From Sphingomonadales bacterium (GTDB lineage: Bacteria; Pseudomonadota; Alphaproteobacteria; Sphingomonadales; Sphingomonadaceae), in NCBI GenBank assembly GCA_028868535.1, contig JAGWUH010000005.1:51024-115023 (forward strand): 64,000 nucleotides of DNA. The letters run 5' to 3'. Of this stretch, positions 1 to 7,968 are shown one piece after another (the stretch's first letter is position 1; each line of letters opens with the position of its first letter). Both the position numbers and the translations under genes were made by a program. Below the pieces are notes generated by a model, which was given only the letters and a program-made list of their open reading frames with translations, was not told where the DNA came from and searched no databases.

Positions 1-154
1 TGATGACGGTGGCGCTGACGTCCATGTCCTTGAGCGCGGTGCCCCGCGCGGCGGTGACGACGATGGTGCCGTCGGGCGCTTCCTCGGCGAAAGCGGGCGT
101 GGCAAGGCAGGTGGTGGCGAACAGCGCGAGCAGCGCCGGACGGATGTTGATCAT
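1..154 (-). CDS. TonB-dependent receptor, N-terminal part only (runs off left edge)
   Basis: Only about 51 codons lie in the window. The product starts MINIRPALLALF, a typical signal peptide ending near ATPAFAEE, followed by GTIVVTAARG, which is the pattern of a TonB box (IVVTA) just after signal cleavage. Outer-membrane TonB-dependent receptors begin this way and then have plug and barrel domains, which lie outside the window. The ligand cannot be read here. The upstream neighbour on the same strand is a DUF2946 protein; that pairing is often seen with copper-related receptors, so copper uptake or homeostasis is a weak inference. Confidence 0.8.
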   Translation of the reverse strand, partial: MINIRPALLALFATTCLATPAFAEEAPDGTIVVTAARGTALKDMDVSATVI

Positions 155-223
155 GATGTCGCTCTGAAGTTGGCGCGGCAACGCCGCACGCGGTCAATCG
201 GCCCGGAATGGGCGGCTGGGGCT

Positions 224-631
224 TCAGGCGTGGAGTGGCGGCGCGCGCAGTGGCGGACGCAGCCGCCGGATCGGGCCGGCGCGCGCCGGCTGGACCGCCG
301 CGAGGCCGAGCACCATGAGCAGCGCCAGCGCGGCGGCGAGCAGGACCGGATCGGCACCGCCGAGCGCGGCCATCGCCAGCGCGCCATAGCCGCACTGGGT
401 TCCTTCGACCTTGCCGTCATGCGCCTTTTCAGGCGCCGGCTTGCCGGGAACGACGATCTGCTGCGCTTTGGGCAGGCCGCTGGCATCGGCGCAGATGGCG
501 ATGGTGATGGACTTGCCCGCGGGCGCCAGCATCATGCCCGCCGGGACCAGCACGCGCACGACGAGCGCCAGCAGCGCGCAGAGCAGCGCAAGCTGGCGAT
601 GATCGCGCAAGGTCCGGCGCAAGCCCCCCAT
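224..631 (-). CDS. DUF2946-like small membrane protein
   Basis: 135 residues. An N-terminal hydrophobic segment (about residues 12-38) is followed by ICADASG, a hydrophilic loop, then CGYGALAMAALGGADP and a second hydrophobic segment (about 93-115). This layout, with two cysteine-bearing motifs between two membrane segments, matches the DUF2946 family as I know it; function is not established. It precedes the TonB receptor by about 70 bases on the same strand, so the two are probably co-transcribed. The last 20 residues are Arg/Pro-rich. A family search would settle the assignment. Confidence 0.6.
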   Translation of the reverse strand: MGGLRRTLRDHRQLALLCALLALVVRVLVPAGMMLAPAGKSITIAICADASGLPKAQQIVVPGKPAPEKAHDGKVEGTQCGYGALAMAALGGADPVLLAAALALLMVLGLAAVQPARAGPIRRLRPPLRAPPLHA

Positions 632-671
632 GACGGCGCGAGCCTTAGGCGCGCCGAAATCGAATGTCGAC

Positions 672-1694
672 TCAGATCGCCAGCGTCACCTTGCCGATGT
701 GGCGGCCGGACTCGAGATGGCGGAAGGCATCGGCAATCTCCGCCAGCGCGAATTCGCGATCGAGCACCGGCTTCAGGCCATGCGCCTCGATCGCACGCAC
801 CATCGCCAGTTGATCGGCGCGGCTGCCGACGGTCACCGCCTGGAGCCGCAACCGCTTGGCCTGGACGATCGCGAACGGCATCGTGTCGATGTCGAAGCCG
901 CCCGCCGCGCCGATCACGGCGATGTGCCCGGCGGTGCGCGCGGCAGCGAAGGATTGGCCGATGGTGTGCGGGCCGCCCACCTCGATCACGTGATCGACGC
1001 CGACGCCGCCGGCGATGTCGCGCACGGCATCCGCCCACTGCGGCGTTTCGCGGTAGTTGATGACGTGGTCGGCGCCAAGCCGCCGCAGCCGGTCGCACTT
1101 GTCCGCGCTCGACGACGTGGCGATGACGGTGGCGCCGGCCAGCTTCGCGAACTGCAGCGCGAACAGCGACACGCCGCCGGTGCCGAGCACGAGCACCGTC
1201 GCCCCGGGCCGGACCGCGCCGTCGGTGATGACGGCGCGCCAGGCGGTGACGCCGGCGCAGGTCAGCGTCGCCGCTTCCGCATGGCTGAGATTGGCCGGGG
1301 CGCGGGTAAAGCTGGCGGCGGGGCGCGTGACGATCTCCGCCGCGAAACCGTCCGCCGGGCCGCCGGGCGCATTGTCCAGTTCGCCTCGCTCGACATGGCC
1401 GTCCCGCCACTTGGGGTGAAATGTGCTGACAACCGCATCGCCGACGGCGAGTCCCCCCTCACCCTCGGGTACGCCCTCACCCACCGCGACCACCTCGCCA
1501 GCGCCGTCGGACAGCGGGATGATCCCGTCGAACGTCGGGAAAAAGCCCTTCGCGACCAGCATGTCGCGGAAGTTCAGGCTGGCGGCGCGGACCCGCACCT
1601 GAACCTCGCCCGGCCCCGGTTCGACCGGGTCGATGGCTTCCAGCCGCAGGTTGTCATAGCCGGCGGGGTGGCGGAGGCGGATCGCTTTCATCAC
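672..1694 (-). CDS. Medium-chain (MDR) alcohol dehydrogenase / quinone oxidoreductase family protein
   Basis: 340 residues. N-terminal GroES-like domain (MKAIRLRHPAGYDNLRLEAI; SLNFRDMLVAKGFFP; PLSDGAGEVVAVGEGV), then a Rossmann NAD(P)-binding domain with VLVLGTGGVSLFALQFAKLAGA at about residues 170-190. The cysteines of the catalytic zinc site are not evident (SDGAGEV replaces the usual GHE region), so it is closer to the zinc-free reductase branch. It probably reduces or oxidises an alcohol, ketone or enone in the local catabolic pathway; the substrate is unknown. Two adjacent ATGs (1694, 1691) are possible starts. It is downstream of the NTF2-like gene at 1702-2106 and probably in its operon. 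Confidence 0.85.
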   Translation of the reverse strand: MMKAIRLRHPAGYDNLRLEAIDPVEPGPGEVQVRVRAASLNFRDMLVAKGFFPTFDGIIPLSDGAGEVVAVGEGVPEGEGGLAVGDAVVSTFHPKWRDGHVERGELDNAPGGPADGFAAEIVTRPAASFTRAPANLSHAEAATLTCAGVTAWRAVITDGAVRPGATVLVLGTGGVSLFALQFAKLAGATVIATSSSADKCDRLRRLGADHVINYRETPQWADAVRDIAGGVGVDHVIEVGGPHTIGQSFAAARTAGHIAVIGAAGGFDIDTMPFAIVQAKRLRLQAVTVGSRADQLAMVRAIEAHGLKPVLDREFALAEIADAFRHLESGRHIGKVTLAI

Positions 1695-1701
1695 GGTTTC
1701 C

Positions 1702-2106
1702 TCAGGCGTTACGGGTCAGCAAGGGCATCATCGTCGCCTCGACGACCAGCGCGTTGTAATGCTCGGCGATCGAGACGATGCGGTCATCGCGAAAGCGGAA
1801 GGCGAACACGTACGTCTGGCGATAGTCGGTGCCGTCGATCAGCGTGCCGACCGAGCGCGCCTCGGCGACGGCGCGATCGTCCTCGACGGTGATCGCATCG
1901 ATGGTGAAGGCCAGCGGCACCTTGCAGATCGAGGCGAGGACCGGGATCAGCGCGCAATAGTCGGCGCCCGGCATCGCGCCGCGGTGCGTGGTCCAGCCGA
2001 CGAGGTCGGGATGGAGGATGTCCGCGGGCAGCTTGCCGGCGGTGACTCCCGCGAAATAGCCGCGCACGAGTTCGCGGGCGCGCTCCTTGTCGATCGGCTG
2101 GGTCAT
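1702..2106 (-). CDS. NTF2-like (SnoaL-type) protein
   Basis: 134 residues from ATG 2106, chosen because GGGAGA lies 4 bases upstream; the frame stays open further upstream but without such a site. The fold signature is an N-terminal helix (KERARELVRGYFAGVTAGKL), the strand WTTHRGAMPGADYCALIP, and a C-terminal pattern FAFRFRDDRIVSIAEHYNAL typical of the SnoaL cone-shaped barrel. Members include ketosteroid isomerases, polyketide cyclases, dehydratases and carbon-carbon lyases. It is the first gene of the minus-strand arm of the divergent pair governed by the inverted repeat at 2158-2204. Confidence 0.75.
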   Translation of the reverse strand: MTQPIDKERARELVRGYFAGVTAGKLPADILHPDLVGWTTHRGAMPGADYCALIPVLASICKVPLAFTIDAITVEDDRAVAEARSVGTLIDGTDYRQTYVFAFRFRDDRIVSIAEHYNALVVEATMMPLLTRNA

Positions 2107-2157
2107 GCGCTCTCCCGGTCTGGCTTCGATTACGCTAGCATGGCGCGGCGCGCGCGG

Positions 2158-2204
2158 CTTGACCGATCGCGCCATGATGGTCGCGGCTGTCGGGATCGGT
2201 CAAG
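2158..2204. promoter_or_regulatory. Inverted-repeat operator candidate, site 1
   Basis: Arms CTTGACCGATC (2158-2168) and GATCGGTCAAG (2194-2204) are perfect 11-bp inverted repeats around a 25-base spacer, in the divergent region between NTF2-like genes starting at 2106 (minus) and 2249 (plus). Read on the minus strand, the site begins with the same 18 bases (CTTGACCGATCCCGACAG) as the element at 6884-6927. TTGACC in each arm could also serve as a -35 element in either direction. Binding by a dimeric or tetrameric regulator is inferred; no regulator gene is adjacent. Confidence 0.7.
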
Positions 2205-2248
2205 CGGCGGCGGGTCGGCGGGGCTAGGCTGCCGCCGAGGGAGAGACG

Positions 2249-2788
2249 ATGATGGACACCGATGCCGCGCTTGCCGATCTGCTCGATCGCGATGCCATCC
2301 GCCGTTGCGTGGTGCGGCTGGCCCGGGGCGAGGATCGGCGCAACCCGGATCTGATCCGCGGTTGCTGGTGGCCCGAAGCGAAATTCGACTATGGCGTCTA
2401 CAACGGCGATTTCGACGCCTACCTAGCGTGGGTCGTGCCCGGCGCCGACGCGATCAAGGACACGCAGCACCTGCTTGGCCAGACCCACATCGAGCTGGAG
2501 GGCGCCCTTGCCCGCGCCGAGACGCACGTGTTCTCGTACCACCGCGTCGATGCCGGCCACGGCGATCGCGACACCTGCATCGGCGGGCGCTACCTCGACA
2601 CGATGGCGAAGCGCGACGGCGAATGGCGGATCATCGATCGCGTCATGCTCTATGACTGGGAGCAGGACTGGGGCGCGGCGGCCGACTGGTCGCAGGGGGT
2701 GATGGGCTATCCGTTCACCGCCGAACACTTCCCCGGGCGCGCGAAGGGCGATTTTTCCGAAGGCTTCTTCAAGGGCGAAGCGCGGTGA
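2249..2788 (+). CDS. NTF2-like (SnoaL_4 / BaiE-type) protein
   Basis: 179 residues, with GGGAGA upstream of ATG 2249. It starts DTDAALADLLDRDAIRRCVVRLARGEDRRNPDLIRGCWWPEAKFD-like, the usual opening of the SnoaL_4 group (helix, then a Trp/Asp-rich pocket), and ends in a strand HVFSYHRVDAG and WRIIDRVMLYDWE. The group includes bile-acid 7-alpha-dehydratase (BaiE) and lignin-related lyases, so dehydration or retro-aldol chemistry is plausible, but the substrate is not known. It overlaps the SDR start by 4 bases (GTGA), so the two are translationally coupled. It resembles the NTF2-like protein at 3683-4246. Confidence 0.8.
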   Translation: MMDTDAALADLLDRDAIRRCVVRLARGEDRRNPDLIRGCWWPEAKFDYGVYNGDFDAYLAWVVPGADAIKDTQHLLGQTHIELEGALARAETHVFSYHRVDAGHGDRDTCIGGRYLDTMAKRDGEWRIIDRVMLYDWEQDWGAAADWSQGVMGYPFTAEHFPGRAKGDFSEGFFKGEAR

Positions 2789-3693
2789 GCGGCCCTGTCG
2801 CAGGCCCGCTGGCCGGCCAGGTCGCGGTCGTCACCGGCGCCAGCCGCGGCATCGGCAAGGGCATCGCGCTGGTGCTCGCCGAACAGGGGATGACGGTCTA
2901 CGTCACCGGGCGCACGGTCAATCCAGGTGATTACTACCTGCCCGGCACGGTCGGCCAGACCGCTGCCGAGTGCGACGAGCGCGGCAAGGCCAGTGGCGGC
3001 AAGGGCATCGCCGTCGCCTGCGACCATGCCGACGACGCGGCGGTGGCGGCGCTGTTCGCACGGGTCAGGGAGGAGCAGGGCCGGCTCGACATCCTCGTCA
3101 ACAACGCCTTCCAGCTTTCGGAAGACCTGCTCGAGCCCAAGGGCTTCTGGGAAAAGCCGCTGTCGAACCTCGAGATGTGGGACGTCGGGGTCAGGTCTAA
3201 CTATGTCGCGGCCTGGCACGCGGCGCAGATCATGGTGCCCCGGAAGTCCGGGCTGATCGTCGCGATCTCCGGCTTTGCCGCCGTCACCTACACCTACGGA
3301 GTGGTGTTCGGCACCTCGAAGTCGGCGGTCGACCGGATGGCGCGCGATATGGCGATCGAGCTCGAACCGCACAACGTCGCCTCGCTGGTGATGTGGCAAG
3401 GCCTGACGCTGACCGAGAAGGCGCGCGACAACCTCGCCAGGATGGGCGACAAGATGACCGCATCGATCACGCAGATGCACGGCAGCAGCGTCGAGCATCC
3501 GGGACGGGTGATCGCGGCGTTGGCCAGCGATCCGCAGGTGATGAAGCGCTCGGGCGGGGAGTTCATCACCACCGAGCTGGCGATGGAATACGGCGTCACC
3601 GACATCGACGGCAGCACCATCGGCTCCGCCCGGGCAACGCGCGGCTCGCCGATCTGGGCGCCGATCTCGGAGGTTGACAATCGTGGCAAGTGA
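2785..3693 (+). CDS. SDR-family protein with Phe in place of the catalytic Tyr
   Basis: 302 residues, GTG start overlapping the previous stop. The Rossmann motif TGASRGIG (17-24), LVNNA (104-108) and Asn139 are present. The catalytic region reads ISGFAAVTYTYGVVFGTSK: Ser162 and Lys179 are in place, but the Tyr of YxxxK is Phe175 (codon TTC). The spacing from Ser162 to Phe175 is 13, exactly that of classical SDRs, so this is a true substitution. The overall pattern resembles DHRS1-type SDRs. It is closely related in sequence to the SDR at 5963-6838, which has the same substitution. It may be a non-redox SDR or use a different acid. Confidence 0.85.
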   Translation: MSGPVAGPLAGQVAVVTGASRGIGKGIALVLAEQGMTVYVTGRTVNPGDYYLPGTVGQTAAECDERGKASGGKGIAVACDHADDAAVAALFARVREEQGRLDILVNNAFQLSEDLLEPKGFWEKPLSNLEMWDVGVRSNYVAAWHAAQIMVPRKSGLIVAISGFAAVTYTYGVVFGTSKSAVDRMARDMAIELEPHNVASLVMWQGLTLTEKARDNLARMGDKMTASITQMHGSSVEHPGRVIAALASDPQVMKRSGGEFITTELAMEYGVTDIDGSTIGSARATRGSPIWAPISEVDNRGK

Positions 3694-4246
3694 CCGGGAA
3701 AAGCGCCTAGATGCGCTGCTCGACAAGGAGGATATCCGCGATTGCCTGCGCCGGTTCTCGCGCGGGATGGACCGGTTCGATCGCGACGAATACCTGTCGG
3801 CGTTCTGGCCGGACGCGGAAATGGCCGCAGGGCCATACGTCGGCGACGTTCCCGGTTGCTGGGACTGGGCGATGCCGATGCATCGCGACTGGCAGGTGCT
3901 GACGCAGCACAGCCTGCTCAACACCACGATCGACATCGACGGGGATGCCGCGCACACCGAGACCTATTACCTCTTCGTCGCGCGCAACAAGCCCTTCCCG
4001 GGCGCCGATGCCGAGACGCTGACGCTGGCGGGCGGCCGCTACGTCGATCGTTTCCAGCGGCGCCACGGGGAATGGCGCATCGCGCTGCGCACCAACGTCA
4101 TCGAATGGGCGAGCGATGCCCCGCCTGCGGCTGTCCCGTTCGGCGACGTGCCCGACATCGCCGCCAACGGCGTCTCCGCGCGCGATCGCAGCGATCCGTC
4201 CTATGCGAGGCCGCTGGTGAACAAGCGGGCGCGCAACCAGCCCTGA
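3683..4246 (+). CDS. NTF2-like (SnoaL_4-type) protein
   Basis: 187 residues. GTG 3683 is preferred because CGGAGG ends 9 bases before it; an upstream in-frame TTG (3674) sits directly on that site. It overlaps the end of the SDR by 11 bases. The start DREKRLDALLDKEDIRDCLRRFSRGMDRFDRDEY-like helix and FWPDAEM pocket match the paralogue at 2249-2788, as do WRIALRTNVIEWAS near the end. It probably acts in the same pathway, perhaps as a second dehydratase or isomerase. The next gene is convergent, 36 bases away. Confidence 0.78.
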   Translation: MASDREKRLDALLDKEDIRDCLRRFSRGMDRFDRDEYLSAFWPDAEMAAGPYVGDVPGCWDWAMPMHRDWQVLTQHSLLNTTIDIDGDAAHTETYYLFVARNKPFPGADAETLTLAGGRYVDRFQRRHGEWRIALRTNVIEWASDAPPAAVPFGDVPDIAANGVSARDRSDPSYARPLVNKRARNQP

Positions 4247-4282
4247 AACCTCGGGCGCCCGGCTATCGTGCGATCTATCGCG

Positions 4283-4948
4283 CTAGATCGGAGCCCCCTT
4301 GCTGACCCACCAGGCCAGCGCGGCGGCGGCGATCGCCGCGATCGCGAACCGGACGATCCCGGCCGGCGCCAGCGGCTCTACCGCAGGGTCCACGGCGGGA
4401 TCGGCGCCGGTCAGCATCGGCAGGATCAGGTTGCGACCGCGCAGGCGGTAGAAGGCGATCGCGGCGACGTGGATGGCCACCGTCAGCAGCAGCAGCTTGA
4501 AGATCAGGTGGTGGAAGTGGGCCAGCCGGTCGGCGGTGTCGTAATCGACCAGGGAATTGAGCGGGCCGGGATAGAGCGCGTCGGTATCCTGCGCGAACAG
4601 CCCGGTGCCGACCTGGGCCAGCAGCAGCAGCAGCAGCACGACGACACTCCACCCGCCCAGCGGATTGTGCCCCGCGGTCGCCGGCCCGGTGCCGCGCAAG
4701 TATGCGATCACCGCGCGCGGGCCGCGCACGAAGCGGGCAAAGCGCGCGGTGCTGCCGCCGACGAAGCCCCAGATCAGGCGGAAGGCAAGCAGGCCGAAGG
4801 CCGCGATGCCGGAAAGCTGGTGGCGTTCGAGATCGCCGGTCTCGCCGCTGTACCACGAATAGGCGAACAGGCCGACGAGCAGCCAGTGGAACAGGCGGGT
4901 GGGCACGTCCCACACGCGAACCGGTGTGGTGGCGGAACTGGTGGCCAA
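4283..4948 (-). CDS. Cytochrome b561-family membrane protein
   Basis: 221 residues. RVWDVPTRLFHWLLVGLFAYSWYSGETG at the start is the classic opening of bacterial di-heme b561 and hydrogenase-type cytochrome b proteins, with a His (FHW) near the end of TM1. Further candidate heme ligands are in LERHQLSG and HFHHLIFK, inside hydrophobic segments. About four transmembrane helices plus a C-terminal hydrophobic helix (FAIAAIAAAALAWWV). It likely moves electrons between the quinone pool and a periplasmic partner. It is downstream of the two minus-strand SDR genes, with an 84-base gap. Confidence 0.82.
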   Translation of the reverse strand: MATSSATTPVRVWDVPTRLFHWLLVGLFAYSWYSGETGDLERHQLSGIAAFGLLAFRLIWGFVGGSTARFARFVRGPRAVIAYLRGTGPATAGHNPLGGWSVVVLLLLLLAQVGTGLFAQDTDALYPGPLNSLVDYDTADRLAHFHHLIFKLLLLTVAIHVAAIAFYRLRGRNLILPMLTGADPAVDPAVEPLAPAGIVRFAIAAIAAAALAWWVSKGAPI

Positions 4949-5032
4949 GGTCGCTTCTCCCCGATCAGGACCGGCGTCCTATAGCGTGGCGGCCGCCGAT
5001 TGCGCCATCAAATCGGCGCCGCGCCCATTCGA

Positions 5033-5947
5033 TCAGGCTTGTCCCGACGCCATCGCGAAGCTGCGGCCAAGATGCTCGCCGAAACCGTTCTCGGCCGGGT
5101 GGAACGTCCACTGGCGGCGCGCGTCGCGGATCTCGGGCAGGCGTTCGGCGACGTCGTCGATCGTCCACGCCGGCAGGTAGACGCCTTCGGTCTCGGTTAC
5201 GAAGGCGCGGGCAATGCGCCCCGCGACCGAGGCATAGAGTTCCGCCGTCACCGCGCAGCTCTCGTGGCACAGGTAGGCGACCAGCGGCGCCACCAGTTCG
5301 GGCCGCATGTCGGGATAGGCCGACGTGTCGAGCCCCTCGGCCATCCGCGTCAGCGCGCCCGGAAGGATGACGTTGGACTTCACCCCGTGCTCCGCCCCCT
5401 CGATGGCGATGGCGTTGTTCAACCCGATCATCGCCGACTTCGCCATCGCGTAGTTGACCGTCTGCGGCATCGTGTAGAGTCCACCGATCGATCCCGTCAG
5501 CACGACGCGGCCATAGCCGGCCCCGCACATCCGCTCGAACGCCGGCCGCACGACGTGGAACGCGCCGAGCAGGTGGACGTCGATCACCGCGCGGAAATCC
5601 TCGTAGGACGTGGACGCCAGCGGAGCGAAGCGGTTGTTGCCGGCGTTGTGGACCAGCACGTCGATCCGGCCGAAGCGGTCGAGCGCGGCCTGGACGATCG
5701 CCGCCCCGCCCGCCGGCGTGGCGACCGTGTCGGTGCTGGCCACGGCCTCGCCCCCCATGGCGGCAATCTCGTCGACGAGCTGCTGCGCCACCGAGCTGTC
5801 GCCACCGTCGCCGGAAATGGCGCTGCCGTTGTCGTTGACGACCACTTTGGCGCCGAGACGGGCCAGCAACAGCGCATATTCGCGGCCCAGGCCCCTGCCC
5901 CCGCCGGTAATCACGGCCACCCGGCCATCGAAACGACGCGCTGTCAT
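5033..5947 (-). CDS. SDR-family oxidoreductase (peroxisomal MFE-2-like hydroxyacyl dehydrogenase type)
   Basis: 304 residues. VAVITGGGRGLGREYALLLARLGAKVVVNDNG is typical of the 3-hydroxyacyl-CoA dehydrogenase SDRs related to MFE-2, including the VVNDxG motif. HNAGNNR and the catalytic GSIGGL...YAMAK (canonical Tyr and Lys) are intact, unlike the other two SDRs of this cluster. A C-terminal extension of about 60 residues (TETEGVYLPAWTIDDVAERLPEI) is also found in that subgroup. Likely NAD-dependent oxidation of a 3-hydroxyacyl or cyclic alcohol intermediate. Separated by 15 bases from the SDR upstream. Confidence 0.85.
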   Translation of the reverse strand: MTARRFDGRVAVITGGGRGLGREYALLLARLGAKVVVNDNGSAISGDGGDSSVAQQLVDEIAAMGGEAVASTDTVATPAGGAAIVQAALDRFGRIDVLVHNAGNNRFAPLASTSYEDFRAVIDVHLLGAFHVVRPAFERMCGAGYGRVVLTGSIGGLYTMPQTVNYAMAKSAMIGLNNAIAIEGAEHGVKSNVILPGALTRMAEGLDTSAYPDMRPELVAPLVAYLCHESCAVTAELYASVAGRIARAFVTETEGVYLPAWTIDDVAERLPEIRDARRQWTFHPAENGFGEHLGRSFAMASGQA

Positions 5948-5962
5948 GCCCTGAACCCCCTG

Positions 5963-6838
5963 CTACTGGCTGCCAATCGGTCCGAACACCGGCGTGCCGC
6001 GCTGCTCGCGCAGGCTCGGGATCATGCGGCCGTCGATATCGGTCACGCCATATTCGGCCGCCAGCTCGGCATTGATCCAGCTCCCGCCGGACTTGGCCAT
6101 CAACCCGGGATCCTTCAGCAGCGCCGCGATCACCCGCCCGGGAAACTCGGGGCTGGACCCCGCCATGCTGTTCAACTGCGCCGCCATTCCCGGCACCGAG
6201 CTGAGATTCTCGATCGCCCGCTCGGTAAAGGTGAAGCCCTGCCACAGCGAAACGGAAGCAACCCCGTGCGGCTGCAATTCCACCGCCATGTCCCGCGCCA
6301 TCCGGTCCGTCGCGGACTTGGTGGTGCCGAACAGCGTGTCGTAGGTGTACGTGCGGCCGACGTAGCCGGACATCGCCACGATCAGGCCGGACTGCTGCGG
6401 CACCATGATCCGCGCGGCATGCCACGCGGCGATGTACGCGGCGCGGACGCCGGTGTCGAAGATTTGCCAGTTCGACAGCGGTTTTTCCCAGAAGCCCACG
6501 CGCTGGGTCATTTCCGGGGGAATGGCCATGGCGTTGTTGACCAGGCAATCGAGCCGGCCCTGCTCGGCGCGGACGGCTTTGAACAGCGCGGCGATGGCGT
6601 CGTCGTCCTGGAGGTCGAGGGCGAAGGGAATGGCTTTGCCGCCGTTATGGGCACCTTTTGCCGCACATTCGGCGACGGTTTCCTCGAGGCTACCGGGCAG
6701 CGGGCTGGCGCCCGGATGCAGCGTGCGGCCGGTGACGTAGACCGTCATGCCCTCGCCCGCCAGGGTCAGCGCGGTGCCCTTGCCGATGCCGCGGCTGGCG
6801 CCGGTGACGACCGCGACCTTGCCCGCCAGTTTGCCCAT
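5963..6838 (-). CDS. SDR-family protein lacking catalytic Tyr and Asn
   Basis: 291 residues from ATG 6838, where AAAGGGAGA precedes the start; the frame is open upstream through the operator, which argues against a longer protein. TGASRGIG (12-19) and LVNNA are present. In the active site Ser157 and Lys174 are kept, but the Tyr position is Phe170 (LFGTTK), and the usual catalytic Asn is Ala134 (VRAAYIAAWHAA). It is a clear relative of the SDR at 2785-3693 (shared FWEKPLSN, SGLIVA, DRMARDMA). It is the first gene of the minus-strand arm after the inverted repeat at 6884-6927. Confidence 0.85.
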   Translation of the reverse strand: MGKLAGKVAVVTGASRGIGKGTALTLAGEGMTVYVTGRTLHPGASPLPGSLEETVAECAAKGAHNGGKAIPFALDLQDDDAIAALFKAVRAEQGRLDCLVNNAMAIPPEMTQRVGFWEKPLSNWQIFDTGVRAAYIAAWHAARIMVPQQSGLIVAMSGYVGRTYTYDTLFGTTKSATDRMARDMAVELQPHGVASVSLWQGFTFTERAIENLSSVPGMAAQLNSMAGSSPEFPGRVIAALLKDPGLMAKSGGSWINAELAAEYGVTDIDGRMIPSLREQRGTPVFGPIGSQ

Positions 6839-6883
6839 CGCTCTCCCTTTCGCGGCCAGCCTAGGCGGACGATCCCGGCATCG

Positions 6884-6927
6884 CTTGACCGATCCCGACA
6901 GTCGGACCGTTGTCGGCATCGGTCAAG
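6884..6927. promoter_or_regulatory. Inverted-repeat operator candidate, site 2
   Basis: Left arm CTTGACCGATCCCGACA (6884-6900) and right arm TGTCGGCATCGGTCAAG (6911-6927) pair in 16 of 17 positions around a 10-base spacer. It lies between the divergent starts of the SDR (6838, minus) and the phosphotriesterase-like gene (6976, plus). The first 18 bases equal the minus-strand reading of site 1 at 2158-2204, and the last 10 are also shared. Two such sites 4.7 kb apart, each in a divergent promoter region, imply one shared regulator. Confidence 0.72.
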
Positions 6928-6975
6928 GCGGATAGGCCTGTTCGTGGCCATGATCGGCCCGAAGGGAGAGGCAGG

Positions 6976-7968
6976 ATGGCGCAAGTGCAGACCGTGCGGG
7001 GGCCGATCGACGCGGGCGCGCTCGGCAAGGTCCTGATCCACGAGCATATCTTCCTGATGGATGCCGAGTATGTCCTGAACTACCGGCCCGATTTCTTCTC
7101 CGACAAGACCATCGACGACGCCGTGGAGCGACTCAACGCGCTCAAGGCCAGCGGCATCGACACCATCGTCGACCTGACCGTGCTGGGGCTCGGCCGCTAC
7201 ATTCCGGCGGTGGCGAAGGTGGCAGAGCGGACAGACCTGAACATCATCGTCTCCACCGGGGTCTACACCTTCAACGACGTGCCACAGCCGTTCCAGTTCA
7301 CCGGGCCGGGGCTGCTGTGCGACGTGCCCGAACCGATGCTCGACCTGTTCCTCAGGGATATCAACGAGGGCATCGCCGGGACTGGGATCAAGGCCGGCGA
7401 GCTGAAGTGCGCGATCGACATGCCGGGGATGACCAAGGGCGTCGAGCGGGTGATGCGCGCGATCGCGCGGGCCAACGTGCTGACCGGCACGCCGATCACC
7501 GTGCACACCGCGCCGCAGAACCGGTCCGGGCTGCTGGTGCAGGACCTGCTGGAGTCCGAAGGCGTCGACCTGCGCGACGCGGTGATCGGCCATTGCGGCG
7601 ACAGCACCGACATCGACTACCTGATGGCGGTGGCGGATCGCGGATCGCTGCTGGGGATGGACCGGTTCGGCATCAATTTCACCATCACCGCCGAGGAGCG
7701 CGTGGCGACGATCGCGGAGCTGTGCCGGCGCGGCTATGCCGGGTCCATGGCGCTGGGGCACGATTGCTGCGCCTGGTCGGACTTTTTCCCCTCCGTCTCC
7801 GACTACCACCGGGTGATGCCGCAGCACCACTACCTGCACATCCACGACGACGTGATTCCGGCATTGCGGGCGGCGGGGGTGAGCGAGGGCGACCTGGAGC
7901 TGATGTTCGTGGCGAACCCGCGCCGGCATTACGAAGGGCCGGCGGAGCGTTTTGCCGCGAAGGATTAA
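6976..7968 (+). CDS. Phosphotriesterase-family metal-dependent hydrolase
   Basis: 330 residues from ATG 6976, preceded by GGGAGAGG. VLIHEHIF gives the HxH metal pair (His22, His24). Lys139 in GTGIKAGELK fits the carbamylated bridging lysine, His177 in ITVHTAP, His206 in VIGHCGD and Asp263 in LGHDCC complete the binuclear centre of the amidohydrolase superfamily. Most bacterial relatives are lactonases, so hydrolysis of a lactone or ester from the pathway is the likeliest role, not organophosphate breakdown. Its stop overlaps the convergent thioesterase stop by 4 bases. Confidence 0.85.
   Translation: MAQVQTVRGPIDAGALGKVLIHEHIFLMDAEYVLNYRPDFFSDKTIDDAVERLNALKASGIDTIVDLTVLGLGRYIPAVAKVAERTDLNIIVSTGVYTFNDVPQPFQFTGPGLLCDVPEPMLDLFLRDINEGIAGTGIKAGELKCAIDMPGMTKGVERVMRAIARANVLTGTPITVHTAPQNRSGLLVQDLLESEGVDLRDAVIGHCGDSTDIDYLMAVADRGSLLGMDRFGINFTITAEERVATIAELCRRGYAGSMALGHDCCAWSDFFPSVSDYHRVMPQHHYLHIHDDVIPALRAAGVSEGDLELMFVANPRRHYEGPAERFAAKD

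Noticed and set aside
4271..4290. Small inverted repeat CGATCTA-N6-TAGATCG at the end of the cytochrome b561 gene as terminator
   Set aside because: Only 7 bp, overlaps the stop codon, and no T-run follows.
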